DNA of 64,000 nucleotides from an uncultured Pseudomonadales bacterium (GTDB lineage: Bacteria; Pseudomonadota; Gammaproteobacteria; Pseudomonadales; Pseudohongiellaceae). A program made the translations under genes and the position numbers. The DNA lies in contig CALSUH010000008.1 in the NCBI GenBank assembly GCA_943789485.1, positions 1 through 64,000 on the forward strand. Direction: 5' to 3'. Positions within the stretch are counted from its first letter, which is position 1. Each line of letters starts with the position of its first letter. The notes below the pieces were generated by a model. That model had not been told where the DNA came from, did no database searches, and was given only the letters and a program-made list of their open reading frames with translations. Shown in pieces: positions 8,008-16,774 of this stretch.

Positions 8008-8544
8008 ATGACGATCGCAGCAAATGCACACAAGACATTACTGCTTTCAGCTCTGCTACTGACCCTAGCAGCATGTGCTGCGCGAGCCCCCTACAAAGCC
8101 TATCTCGGTGATCCTAGGGAGGATATGCAACTTGCGACCGTGCAAGGAGGGAGTTTTATTCGTGTCGAGATGTTGAATCGCTACCTTGATACCATCCGCT
8201 TTATCGAGGTTGATGGCATACCCGTTACCAATAGCGATCAACACCGTTCAATCCAAATCACGCCGGGATTTCACGATATCAAAGTCTATTTCTCTTGGGA
8301 CTTGGGTAGCCAGCGTGGATTAGCGCCGGCGATGGTGGATTATTCAAAAAACAGAGAAAATATAAGCCGCACTCTTCGCTTCAACGCCCGGGCCGGTGAA
8401 TCCTACTCGGTCATGGCGACTCCGGTGTTCGATGACACTCGGCATAACATCACCAGCTTGTCGTATGTGGACTTTTGGGTGGAGAATGATGAGGGTACCG
8501 ACATCGTTTCTAAAGAAGCAGGTCGCTATCAGCCGCAGCCATAA
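8008..8544 (+). CDS. hypothetical lipoprotein
   Basis: A 178-residue protein with a type II signal peptide: a positively charged start, hydrophobic LLLSALLLTL, and the lipobox L20-A-A-C23. The alanine after Cys23 fits outer-membrane sorting. The mature part is soluble and beta-rich, with IEVDGIPV near residue 70 and a GFHDIKVYFSWD segment, resembling a PEGA-like or DUF-type carbohydrate-binding fold. No recognised catalytic motif was seen. It lies between tadA and purL with its own spacing on both sides. Function is unknown. Confidence 0.8.
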   Translation: MTIAANAHKTLLLSALLLTLAACAARAPYKAYLGDPREDMQLATVQGGSFIRVEMLNRYLDTIRFIEVDGIPVTNSDQHRSIQITPGFHDIKVYFSWDLGSQRGLAPAMVDYSKNRENISRTLRFNARAGESYSVMATPVFDDTRHNITSLSYVDFWVENDEGTDIVSKEAGRYQPQP

Positions 8545-8683
8545 TCGGGCGTCCTGCCTGCCGTAATAAAACCATAAAATTCCAGCACATTTTTCTGAAT
8601 TCAATAGCCAAATCCATTATCATTGCCGCTTTATAATAGCGCTCTAACGTCGTCTATTCACGCCACAAATTGGGATACAATCG

Positions 8684-11600
8684 ATGCAGGTCATGTTTGG
8701 AGCAGCCGCTCTTTCTGCTTTTAAATCTTCCAAATTACTACTCAGTCTTCAGGCCAAACTCCCCCAGGTTAACGCGTTTAGCGCACAGTTCGTTCACTTG
8801 CTAGACTGCACACAGAAATTGAGCAACTCCGATTCTGAAGTGCTGCGCGCGCTACTGCATTATGGCGCCGGTTTGAGTTCAGACAGTACCGTTGCCGATC
8901 CCGCGTTGCTATTAACTCGAGTGGTAGTGCCAAGGCCAGGCACGATTTCGCCTTGGTCTAGCAAGGCTAGCGATATCTTGCATAACTGTGGCTTGGTTAG
9001 GGTGGATAGAATTGAGCGCGGTACCGTATTCACCGTTACCGTTGATCGCCCCCTGAGTGGGTCCGAAGTGGCAGTGCTCGATGACCTGCTCCATGACCGT
9101 ATGACCCAGGCAATACTTGAGGATGTCGAGCAGGCCAGTTGCCTGTTTCGGCACGCGCAGCCGCAACCGCATTCTTCTGTAGATGTCCTGGGCAGGGGTA
9201 GAGATGCACTCATCGATGCGAATACCGAATTGGGACTGGCGCTCGCTGGCGATGAGGTCGATTATTTACAACAGCAGTTTACAGATCTAGGCCGCAATCC
9301 AAATGACATAGAGCTGATGATGTTCGCTCAGGCTAACTCAGAGCACTGCCGGCACAAGATCTTCAATGCGAATTGGACTATCGATGGCCAGCGGCAAGCG
9401 CATTCCTTGTTCGATATGATTCGCAATACTCACAAACAGTCGCCTGAGGGTGTGTTGTCTGCTTACTCTGACAATTCAGCGGTGATGAAAGGTCACGACA
9501 GCGCGCGCTTCTTTCCAGATCCTGATTCCAAGCAGTACGGCTTTGTTGCAGAGCCCGTGCATATTTTGATGAAGGTGGAAACACACAATCATCCGACTGC
9601 GATAGCCCCGTTCCCCGGTGCATCAACCGGTTCAGGTGGCGAGATTCGTGATGAGGGCGCTACCGGTACCGGATCCAAGCCGAAGGCAGGATTATCTGGC
9701 TTTAGTGTTTCCAATTTAAAGATCCCAGGGTTTTTGCAGCCCTGGGAAGAAGAATTAGGCAAGCCCGCGCATATTGCTTCAGCGCTGGACATTATGCTCG
9801 AAGGACCGATAGGCGGAGCTACATTTAACAACGAATACGGTCGTCCCGCTCTGTGCGGATATTTTAGAAGCTTCGAGCAGGTAGTCGCGAATGAGGCTGG
9901 CCAGGAAGAAGCGCGTGGGTATCACAAGCCCATCATGATCGCCGGCGGTATCGGTAACATTCGTGAGCCGCATGTGTTGAAGAGTGAAATTTCCGTAGGT
10001 TCTCAATTAATCGTATTAGGCGGGCCAGCTATGCTGATCGGTCTCGGCGGCGGAGCTGCATCCTCGATGGCATCGGGTTCGGGCAATGAAGATCTAGACT
10101 TTGCATCGGTACAACGCGAGAACGCGGAGATGGAGAGGCGCTGCCAGGAGGTCATCGACCAATGCTGGCAACTGGGAGACGACAACCCAATCGCATTCAT
10201 CCACGACGTGGGTGCCGGTGGTCTTTCCAATGCGCTGCCGGAACTCGTCAAAGACGGGGGACGGGGCGGCGTATTCAATCTGCGTGATATTCCCAATGCT
10301 GAAAGCCAGATGTCTCCCTTGGAGATCTGGTGTAACGAGGCGCAGGAGCGCTATGTCCTAGCGGTTGATCCTGAACATCTGCCTCGGTTCACTGCTATTT
10401 GCGAACGTGAGCGTTGCCCGTTCGCCGTCGTTGGCGAGACTATTGCAGAAGAGCATATTCGCCTCGATGACTCGCACTTCTCCAATAGCCCAATCGATCT
10501 GCCGATGGAACTCCTCTTTGGTAAGCCACCGAAGATGCACCGTGAGGTGAAGTCAGCTCAGCTTCCCAAGACATCGTTCGATGCTAGCGATCTAGATTTA
10601 CACGAGTCCATAAAGAGAGTGTTAGCCCTGCCTGCGGTGGCGAGTAAGAATTTTCTAATTACGATAGGCGATCGTACTATTACCGGGCTAGTTCATCGCG
10701 ATCAGATGGTTGGTCCTTGGCAGGTCCCCGTAGCCGATGCGGCGGTGACAGCTACCGCGTATTGCCATTATACCGGCGAGGCCATGGCGATGGGTGAGCG
10801 CACCCCTATCGCCTTATTCGATGCGGCGGCATCCGGTCGTATGGCGATCGCTGAATCACTTACAAATATAGCGTGTGCCTCCATCGAAAAAATTGGCGAT
10901 ATTAAGTTGTCGGCAAACTGGATGGTAGCGGCTGGTCATGGTAGCGAAGATCAGAAGTTATTCGAAACCGTAAAAGCCGTGGCGATGGACCTATGCCCGC
11001 AACTCGGTATCTGCATACCCGTAGGGAAAGATTCGATGTCCATGCGTACCGTATGGAACGACGATGGCAATGAAAAAAGCAATACGGCACCTTTGTCGCT
11101 TATCGTTTCGGCTTTTTCACCTGTGAATGACATACGTAAGACCGTAACTGCGCAGCTGCAGACAGACCAGGGCGATACTAGTCTTCTGCTCATTGATTTG
11201 GGAAGAGGAAAGAACCGACTCGCGGGCTCGGCGTTGGGTCAGGTCTATAGCCGCATGCAGGGCACAGCACCGGACTTAGATAGACCTTCCGATTTGATTG
11301 GCCTGTTCAACTTTATCAACGATTGCCGACACGAGAATTTATTGTTGGCCTATCACGATCGATCTGATGGTGGCCTATTCACGACACTCGCTGAGATGGC
11401 ATTCGCCGGTCACTGTGGTGTCGATATCCAGCTACAGGCCCTGGGTGCAGAAGATAATGTGCTTGCTGCCCTATTCAATGAAGAATTAGGCGCGGTAGTC
11501 CAAGTAAGGGAAAAACAATTAGCGTCTGTTATGAAATATGCAGATAAAAATGGTTTGTCCGCTTGTGTGCATGAAATAGCTAAGCTGAACGATAAAGGGA

Positions 11601-12601
11601 AAATTAGCATCGCGCTTGGCGAGAATGTTTTATTCACTCAGGGCAGGACAGAGCTGCAGCGGCAGTGGGCCGCGACTAGTTATCATATGCAGAGCCTGCG
11701 TGACAATTCGGTCTGCGCGCGCGAAGAATACGATCAGCTACTTGATACCGCAGATCCTGGTATTTCTATCGAGCTCAGCTTCGACTTGAACGAAGACATT
11801 ACCGCGCCTTATATCAATGTGGACGCGAAGCCGCGCATCGCCGTTCTTAGAGAACAAGGTGTTAACGGCCAAATAGAGATGGGTGCCGTGTTCGATCGGG
11901 CACGTTTCGAGGCCATCGATGTTCATATGACAGACCTGATCAGTGGCAGGGTGAGTCTTAGTCAGTTTAATGCGCTAGTTGCCTGCGGCGGGTTTTCCTA
12001 CGGCGACGTGCTCGGTGCCGGCGGAGGCTGGGCGAAATCAATACTTTTCAATCCTGAGCTGCGCGCACAGTTCGAAGCCTATTTCACAAATCCAGATACG
12101 CTAACGCTAGGGGTCTGCAATGGCTGTCAGATGATTTCTTTGCTGCATGAATTAATACCTGGCGCAGATCATTGGCCGCGTTTTGTGCGTAATCGCTCGG
12201 AGCAGTTCGAGGGTCGTTTCACATCTGTGCGGGTAGAGTCGAATAATTCTGCCTTTCTCGAAGGAATGGAAGGCTCGCGCTTTCCTCTAGCTGTAGCTCA
12301 CGGTGAAGGCAGGGCAGAATTTGCTCAAGCCGGTGACCTGAAGAAACTGCAGTCGGGGAATAGTATTGGGCTACGTTATGCCGACAACTATGGAGAGCAG
12401 ACCGAGCGTTATCCTGCAAATCCGAATGGCTCTTGCGACGCTATAGCCGGAATTGTCAGCCAAGACGGTCGCGTCACTATCATGATGCCTCACCCGGAGC
12501 GAGTTTTCCGCGCGAGTCAGAATTCTTGGCACCCAAGCGACTGGGTGGAAGATGCGCCAAGCATGCGCATGTTTCGCAATGCAAGAAAGTGGTTGGGGTA
12601 G
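8684..12601 (+). CDS. purL: phosphoribosylformylglycinamidine synthase PurL, large single-chain form
   Basis: A 1305-residue enzyme that makes FGAM from FGAR, ATP and glutamine in step 4 of purine synthesis. Domains in order: N-terminal PurS-like domain (1-145), linker helix, first AIRS-type synthetase half with NSEHCRHK and THNHPTA, second synthetase half, and a C-terminal class I glutamine amidotransferase. The amidotransferase triad is visible: C1145 in GVCNGC, and H1270 and E1272 in PHPER. Length matches the gammaproteobacterial fused type (about 1295). An ATG at 8693 is an alternative start. The reading frame is uninterrupted over 3.9 kb, which is useful as an internal control for sequence quality. 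Confidence 0.97.
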   Translation: MQVMFGAAALSAFKSSKLLLSLQAKLPQVNAFSAQFVHLLDCTQKLSNSDSEVLRALLHYGAGLSSDSTVADPALLLTRVVVPRPGTISPWSSKASDILHNCGLVRVDRIERGTVFTVTVDRPLSGSEVAVLDDLLHDRMTQAILEDVEQASCLFRHAQPQPHSSVDVLGRGRDALIDANTELGLALAGDEVDYLQQQFTDLGRNPNDIELMMFAQANSEHCRHKIFNANWTIDGQRQAHSLFDMIRNTHKQSPEGVLSAYSDNSAVMKGHDSARFFPDPDSKQYGFVAEPVHILMKVETHNHPTAIAPFPGASTGSGGEIRDEGATGTGSKPKAGLSGFSVSNLKIPGFLQPWEEELGKPAHIASALDIMLEGPIGGATFNNEYGRPALCGYFRSFEQVVANEAGQEEARGYHKPIMIAGGIGNIREPHVLKSEISVGSQLIVLGGPAMLIGLGGGAASSMASGSGNEDLDFASVQRENAEMERRCQEVIDQCWQLGDDNPIAFIHDVGAGGLSNALPELVKDGGRGGVFNLRDIPNAESQMSPLEIWCNEAQERYVLAVDPEHLPRFTAICERERCPFAVVGETIAEEHIRLDDSHFSNSPIDLPMELLFGKPPKMHREVKSAQLPKTSFDASDLDLHESIKRVLALPAVASKNFLITIGDRTITGLVHRDQMVGPWQVPVADAAVTATAYCHYTGEAMAMGERTPIALFDAAASGRMAIAESLTNIACASIEKIGDIKLSANWMVAAGHGSEDQKLFETVKAVAMDLCPQLGICIPVGKDSMSMRTVWNDDGNEKSNTAPLSLIVSAFSPVNDIRKTVTAQLQTDQGDTSLLLIDLGRGKNRLAGSALGQVYSRMQGTAPDLDRPSDLIGLFNFINDCRHENLLLAYHDRSDGGLFTTLAEMAFAGHCGVDIQLQALGAEDNVLAALFNEELGAVVQVREKQLASVMKYADKNGLSACVHEIAKLNDKGKISIALGENVLFTQGRTELQRQWAATSYHMQSLRDNSVCAREEYDQLLDTADPGISIELSFDLNEDITAPYINVDAKPRIAVLREQGVNGQIEMGAVFDRARFEAIDVHMTDLISGRVSLSQFNALVACGGFSYGDVLGAGGGWAKSILFNPELRAQFEAYFTNPDTLTLGVCNGCQMISLLHELIPGADHWPRFVRNRSEQFEGRFTSVRVESNNSAFLEGMEGSRFPLAVAHGEGRAEFAQAGDLKKLQSGNSIGLRYADNYGEQTERYPANPNGSCDAIAGIVSQDGRVTIMMPHPERVFRASQNSWHPSDWVEDAPSMRMFRNARKWLG

Positions 12602-12645
12602 GTTTTCTCTCGATTCCAATCGCTAATTTTGAGGATCAACAGAGA

Positions 12646-12975
12646 ATGAGCGATAGGCAATTACTCAAGATCGAATTCTATGTGCCGGAGGAACAGCTAC
12701 AGCAGGTTAAGCAAGCTATGTTCGATGCCGGTGCAGGCAAAGTAGGGGACTACGACAGCTGTGCCTGGCAGGTTCTTGGTCAGGGGCAATACAAGCCTGG
12801 CAAGGCCAGCAATCCTTTTAAAGGCGAACAGGGCAACTTAGAAACCTTGAGCGAATACAAAGTCGAGATGGTTTGCGCTGAGAAGTACTTGGCGGAAGTT
12901 GTAAAGGCTATGAAGGGCTCGCACCCCTATGAAGAAGTCGCCTATTCAGTGATCCGCACCGAAGTAGTTGAATGA
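12646..12975 (+). CDS. NIF3-associated CutA/PII-like small protein (COG3323 type)
   Basis: A 109-residue protein that begins LLKIEFYVPEEQLQQVKQAM and ends with KGSHPYEEVAYSVIRTE, enclosing a central GDYDSCAWQVLGQGQYKP. This matches the stand-alone version of the middle (YqfO-like, CutA/PII-fold) domain of NIF3 proteins. The HPYEEVAY motif is its hallmark. An in-frame extension to 12433 overlaps the end of purL and is rejected; the ATG at 12646 follows a GAGGATCAACAGAG ribosome-binding region. It lies 44 bp after purL and converges with the Nudix gene 17 bp further on. The molecular role is unknown. Confidence 0.8.
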   Translation: MSDRQLLKIEFYVPEEQLQQVKQAMFDAGAGKVGDYDSCAWQVLGQGQYKPGKASNPFKGEQGNLETLSEYKVEMVCAEKYLAEVVKAMKGSHPYEEVAYSVIRTEVVE

Positions 12976-12991
12976 GGACTCGCGTGGTTTT

Positions 12992-13579
12992 CTATGCAGA
13001 GAAGCTCGAGCTAATTAGGTTCGTCGTGAAGCTTCTATCCTCTGCATGATGCACATCGAACATGCGCACTGGAAACCGATTTTTCCGTAGATCGTCGAAA
13101 TAATGCTCCAGCGTGCTCTTCACTACTGGAAACGCGATTTCACGCCATGGAATTTCCGCCTCGCTAAATAGTGCAACTTCGGTTGATTCTATACCCGCCG
13201 CGAAATCGAGATTCGCCAATTCGGTTCGAAAGAACATATATACCTGGTTTATTTTCGGCAGGTTGAACAGGGTATACAGGCTATCGCTCTTCACGATGAC
13301 GCAAGCGCCTGCTTCTTCGGTTGTTTCTCGTATGGCACCATCAAGACTGGACTCACCATTTTCCATGTAGCCTGCTGGCAGAGTCCATTTTCCAGCGCGC
13401 GGTTGAATAGCCCGCTTGCAGAGTAGGACTTTGTCTTCGAAGAAAGGCAGGGTGCCGACGACGTTCTTAGGGTTTAGATAGAAAATAGTGTCGCACTGGG
13501 AACAGCAGTGGCGAGGTTTATCGTCGCCTTCAGGTATGCGAAGAATGAGGGGGCCTGCACATTGATGGCAAAATTTCAT
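12992..13579 (-). CDS. Nudix hydrolase with N-terminal zinc ribbon
   Basis: A 195-residue protein. A zinc ribbon (C4-x2-C7 and C26-x2-C29) precedes a Nudix domain whose box reads G70-x5-E76-x7-R84-E85-x2-E88-E89-x-G91, all metal-binding glutamates present. Zinc ribbon plus Nudix occurs in NudC-type NAD/ADP-ribose pyrophosphatases and in a shorter family of unknown nucleotide specificity. This one is shorter than NudC (about 257) and lacks its SQPWPFPxS motif, so NADH specificity is not supported. A GTG three codons earlier (13588) is an alternative start. It converges with the NIF3-like gene. Confidence 0.85.
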   Translation of the reverse strand: MKFCHQCAGPLILRIPEGDDKPRHCCSQCDTIFYLNPKNVVGTLPFFEDKVLLCKRAIQPRAGKWTLPAGYMENGESSLDGAIRETTEEAGACVIVKSDSLYTLFNLPKINQVYMFFRTELANLDFAAGIESTEVALFSEAEIPWREIAFPVVKSTLEHYFDDLRKNRFPVRMFDVHHAEDRSFTTNLISSSFSA

Positions 13580-13693
13580 GGATTGCACCGCGTGTTAGTT
13601 GCAGCTAGTAGAAGCTGCCATTAGGTGCGCTAGTGTACTGCTTTAAGGGCCTCGGGAAAACCGCTGGCCCCATCCAGATTGAAACAGAACACT

Positions 13694-14476
13694 CTAGATA
13701 CGATTAATCTCGCAGTGTAGACGGAATCTCCTGGAGGTCATGTACGCTTCGATCGCGCGCAAGCGTAATTCCATAGTGTTGTAGATTTCTGTACATTTAT
13801 CGCGTGAGTGCAGAGTGCTCGAATCTTTCTCAGCCTGTTCGTCATGCTCCTCGGTAGCAAACTGTTGTGTTGCATCCTTAAAGGCAGCATAGGCTTCATC
13901 GGCCGCGCCTTCCGCAAATTTCTCGTAGTCATCGTTAACATAGCTGTTACGATTTTTTCTTCTAGCTTTTCGTTCCACTTTTCGTTGCTTGCGTCTGGCT
14001 CGACGTTCTTGACGAGCACTAGTTGGTGCATGAGGGTCTGCTTCGAAAACGAATAGGCAGATTATATAGGCCCAGAAGGTAAAGGGGCCAAATACAATTA
14101 GTGAGAACAATGTGACTGCTCTTACGGCGAAAGCACTTACCTCGAAGTAATCGGCGATACCGCTGCATACGCCAGCAATGCGCTTGTTGCGCTCATTTTT
14201 GTAAATGGGCTTACGGTAATCCAATTGCTTGAAGTGCTCGGCGGTGCTGTCACTCTTAAAATAATTACGCATCTTATCTGCTGTAATATCTTTGTCGAGA
14301 CAGAAGTAAAGCAGGAAATAACCGATGATGAGAGTGGGCCAGGATATGACACAGATTACAAAAATTACACGGACCAGAGCGATTGGAACGTCCAGCCAAT
14401 TTGCAATACCTGCGCAGACTCCAAGCCAACGTGCGTTACGCCGATTCAGTTTTAATCTACTCGTGCCCGTGTTCAT
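13694..14476 (-). CDS. pspC: PspC-family envelope stress protein with two PspC domains
   Basis: A 260-residue protein with two successive PspC domains. The first (about residues 8-62) reads RRNARWLGVCAGIANWLDVP with a transmembrane helix; the second (about 92-148) reads NKRIAGVCSGIADYFEVSAF with another. E. coli PspC (119 residues) has one. A highly basic segment (about 152-175, rich in Arg/Lys) and an acidic alpha-helical tail follow. PspC senses inner-membrane damage with PspB and releases PspA from PspF. The start overlaps the end of pspB by 20 bp, so translation is coupled. The C-terminal tail beyond the second helix is not recognised and may be cytoplasmic. Confidence 0.88.
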   Translation of the reverse strand: MNTGTSRLKLNRRNARWLGVCAGIANWLDVPIALVRVIFVICVISWPTLIIGYFLLYFCLDKDITADKMRNYFKSDSTAEHFKQLDYRKPIYKNERNKRIAGVCSGIADYFEVSAFAVRAVTLFSLIVFGPFTFWAYIICLFVFEADPHAPTSARQERRARRKQRKVERKARRKNRNSYVNDDYEKFAEGAADEAYAAFKDATQQFATEEHDEQAEKDSSTLHSRDKCTEIYNTMELRLRAIEAYMTSRRFRLHCEINRI

Positions 14477-14696
14477 TCTGCTCCCTCCAATCCGGAACTT
14501 CCGCGTCCAGTATCGATTCGAGAATATCGATACGCTCTGTTAGCGATTGAGCCATCGCTGATAGCTCGTCCATATTGTATTTGCCATCTGGTTCGATACG
14601 CACAGAGCGTTTCCCTTTCCTCAGTAAGAATATCCACAGTGTGATGGAGCCGAACACAATGGCGAGTATCGCTAATATGAATTCAAATACAGCCAT
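14457..14696 (-). CDS. pspB: phage shock protein B
   Basis: A 79-residue protein with one N-terminal transmembrane helix (about residues 4-25, ending in LWIFLL), a short basic turn RKGKRS, and a cytoplasmic amphipathic part with LTERIDILESILDAEVPDWR. Size and the LxxRIxxLExILDAExPxWR pattern are diagnostic of PspB, which works with PspC as the inner-membrane sensor of the Psp response. It lies 8 bp downstream of pspA and overlaps pspC, forming pspABC on the minus strand. Confidence 0.93.
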   Translation of the reverse strand: MAVFEFILAILAIVFGSITLWIFLLRKGKRSVRIEPDGKYNMDELSAMAQSLTERIDILESILDAEVPDWREQNEHGHE

Positions 14697-14704
14697 CTTT
14701 ATGC

Positions 14705-15364
14705 CTATTGGTGTTTAAGTTTAGTTTTTAGTTCTTCAAGTTCTTGGTCTATAGATTCTTGCTTCTCGAGTTCGTCGAACTCGCTCTGCAAGCCACGCTT
14801 TTCGATGTGGATACTATCCATCTGACCTTCCATTTGATCTATCTTCTTTTCGTAATACTCAAATTTGTCCATGGCGTTGTCAATAGAGTAGCTGTGCAGT
14901 TGTCTATTAACATTGAGTCTGGACTGGGTTGCTGTGGTGCGCATGACAATCGTCTTCTGGCGAGCGCGCGCATCGTTGAGCTTTGCCTGTAGTTGCTCGA
15001 TCTCAGTGCTCAGCTTGTCCAGAGTTCCATCAAGCTTGGCTAGGTCTCTTTCAGTGATCTCGACGCTTGAGTTGATGTTGGATTTTTCCAGCAGAGCAGC
15101 CTTAGCTAGATCCTCTCGCCCCTTGGATAGTGCGAGTTCGGCCTTGCTTTCCCAGTCCTGTGCCTGCTTCTTAAGTTGCTCGGCGCGGCGGGCGAGTGTT
15201 TTCTTTTCGGCGATAACCTTGGCTGTGCCGCTACGGACCTCAACCAATGTTTCTTCCATTTCCTGAATGACCATGCGGATCATCTTCTCCGGATTCTCCG
15301 CCTTATCCAGCAGGGAGCTGATGTTGGAATTAATGATGTCCGACAGTCTATTAAATATACTCAT
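14705..15364 (-). CDS. pspA: phage shock protein A
   Basis: A 219-residue PspA/IM30 protein. The amphipathic N-terminal helix MSIFNRLSDIINSNISSLLD is followed by a nearly continuous coiled coil with PEKMIRMVIQEMEETLVEVR, the usual helix-2 motif. PspA forms ESCRT-III-like oligomers that stabilise damaged inner membrane, and when idle it inhibits PspF. The ATG at 15364 was chosen over an in-frame ATG 13 codons upstream because homologues begin at MSIF (an AGGTATCAACA region precedes it). A sigma54 promoter lies 65 bp upstream. It is the first gene of pspABC. Confidence 0.95.
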   Translation of the reverse strand: MSIFNRLSDIINSNISSLLDKAENPEKMIRMVIQEMEETLVEVRSGTAKVIAEKKTLARRAEQLKKQAQDWESKAELALSKGREDLAKAALLEKSNINSSVEITERDLAKLDGTLDKLSTEIEQLQAKLNDARARQKTIVMRTTATQSRLNVNRQLHSYSIDNAMDKFEYYEKKIDQMEGQMDSIHIEKRGLQSEFDELEKQESIDQELEELKTKLKHQ

Positions 15365-15428
15365 TGTTGATACCTCGAATGTACCGTTAGTCTCTAGTGC
15401 CATGCAAAGGCAGGCTTAGTTACTAATT

Positions 15429-15445
15429 AGCAGATAACGTGCCAA
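15429..15445 (-). promoter_or_regulatory. sigma54 promoter of pspABC
   Basis: On the minus strand the sequence reads TTGGCACGTTATCTGCT, which fits the sigma54 consensus TGGCACG-N4-TTGC with a single mismatch (C for the first T of the -12 element). It points at pspA, about 65 bp away, and lies in the divergent pspA-pspF intergenic region. PspF, encoded next door, is the cognate sigma54 activator. The match to element, spacing and context is strong. Confidence 0.88.
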
Positions 15446-15459
15446 TAATTAGACTATTA

Positions 15460-15472
15460 TAAGTCATTGATA
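15460..15472 (-). promoter_or_regulatory. IHF-binding site between the pspABC promoter and upstream PspF sites
   Basis: The minus strand reads TATCAATGACTTA, a full match to the IHF consensus WATCAANNNNTTR. It is centred about 35 bp upstream of the sigma54 -24 element. In E. coli, IHF bends DNA at this position to bring the PspF hexamer to the closed complex. PspF upstream sequences are expected in 15480-15530, which is AT-rich, but I cannot define them exactly. Confidence 0.6.
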
Positions 15473-15648
15473 ACAAATGGTTTAATTCTAATGGTATTTA
15501 CAAATAGCGGTCGATATTGTTAAATAACTTAACTAGTGGTCATTTTCACTACTCATATCACGTTTTGCCCCTCTGCTTTGATCAGGCCTACAATAAGCAG
15601 GCGAAAGGGCGGATAAGTTATTGTAAGCACTTGATAGTAAATAAAATT

Positions 15649-16677
15649 ATGTCTCAACAAAAATCAGCCCCAAGGATGATCGGCGAGTCTGCCAGCTTCC
15701 TTGAAATGCAGGAGCATATCTCCCACGTGGCACCGCTGAATAAGCCGGTTCTTTTCGTCGGTGAGCGAGGTACTGGTAAAGAATTAGTCGCTGCGCGACT
15801 GCACTATCTTTCTCAGCGATGGGAGCAGACCTTCCTGAAGATCAATTGTGCGGCGATGAGCGAAACCTTGTTAGAGGCTCAGCTATTCGGGCACGAGGCC
15901 GGGGCGTATACCGGCGCCACCAAGCAACGCAAAGGTTTTTTTGAGCGCGCCCATGGCGGCACTTTGTTCATGGATGAGCTCGCCAATACGCCGATGCCCG
16001 TGCAGGAAAAAATACTCCGAGTAATAGAATACGGTGAATTCGAAAGGCTCGGTGGCAATGAAACACTTCACGTCGACGTAAGAATCGTAGGGGCAACTAA
16101 CGAAGACCTTCCCGACCTGGCAAGCCAAGGTCGATTTAGAGAAGATCTATTGGACAGGCTCGCGTTTGATGTCGTGACGTTGCCTCCGCTTAGAGAACGT
16201 GCAGAAGATATTTTGATTCTTGCTGAGTATTTTGCCGTGGGCATGGTGAAAGAAATCGGCGGAGAATACTTCGCTGGATTTTCCGATAAGGTAGAGAAGG
16301 CTTTAGGAAAATACTCCTGGCCTGGAAACATTCGACAGCTAAAAAATGTCATTGAGCGAGCGGTTTACCAAAATGGCGACGGCCATATTACTCAGCTCGT
16401 CTTCAACCCCTTCGAATCACCTTATCGCTTAAGGGCGAGTGCGAAGGTTCAAGCCGAGGAAGGCGCGGGCAGTGCAGGCAAGAGCTGCATATCGCCCCCC
16501 GACTTATCCACTGCGGATTCTTTCGATTTCAAGAGTGAGGTGCAAGAGTTTGAAATCAATCTTCTTAATCAGGCGATGGAGCAGAATCAATTCAATCAGA
16601 AGAAGGCGGCCGAGTTTCTGAACTTGAGCTATCACCAACTGCGCGGCTATCTGCGCAAGTACGATTTACTGAATTAA
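15649..16677 (+). CDS. pspF: PspF, sigma54-dependent activator of the psp operon
   Basis: A 342-residue AAA+ enhancer-binding protein without a receiver domain, as is normal for PspF. Walker A is GERGTGKE (38-45), the sigma54-contacting loop is GAYTGA (85-90; Tyr replaces the usual Phe, an accepted variant), and Walker B is GGTLFMDE (103-110). Arg finger and sensor II regions (RFREDLLDRL, WPGNIRQLKNV) are present. A C-terminal Fis-type HTH (NQKKAAEFLNLSYHQLRGYL) binds DNA. The in-frame extension to 15517 is rejected; homologues start near MSQQK...IGES. It is divergent from pspABC and followed by a strong terminator. Confidence 0.94.
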   Translation: MSQQKSAPRMIGESASFLEMQEHISHVAPLNKPVLFVGERGTGKELVAARLHYLSQRWEQTFLKINCAAMSETLLEAQLFGHEAGAYTGATKQRKGFFERAHGGTLFMDELANTPMPVQEKILRVIEYGEFERLGGNETLHVDVRIVGATNEDLPDLASQGRFREDLLDRLAFDVVTLPPLRERAEDILILAEYFAVGMVKEIGGEYFAGFSDKVEKALGKYSWPGNIRQLKNVIERAVYQNGDGHITQLVFNPFESPYRLRASAKVQAEEGAGSAGKSCISPPDLSTADSFDFKSEVQEFEINLLNQAMEQNQFNQKKAAEFLNLSYHQLRGYLRKYDLLN

Positions 16678-16713
16678 CCGGTAATCTTCTTTACAAATTT
16701 GTGTGCCATAAAA

Positions 16714-16743
16714 AAGGCCGGTGTTGTTAACAGCACCGGCCTT
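16714..16743 (+). terminator. rho-independent terminator after pspF
   Basis: AAGGCCGGTGTTG (16714-16726) pairs with CAGCACCGGCCTT (16731-16743) around a TTAA loop, with one G-T wobble. A weak T-rich stretch follows, and an A-run precedes, so it could also serve the convergent minus-strand gene that ends at 16775. Confidence 0.85.
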
Positions 16744-16774
16744 ATCTTTGTCTGAAAATTCTAGCTGAGACTAG

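Noticed and set aside
8860-12419. Several 60-117 codon minus-strand frames inside purL
   Set aside because: They run antisense to an intact conserved gene and lack start signals and family motifs; they are shadows of its codon pattern.
12433-12645. Longer N-terminal extension of the NIF3-like gene
   Set aside because: It overlaps purL out of frame and is not part of the conserved domain; the ATG at 12646 has a proper ribosome-binding site.
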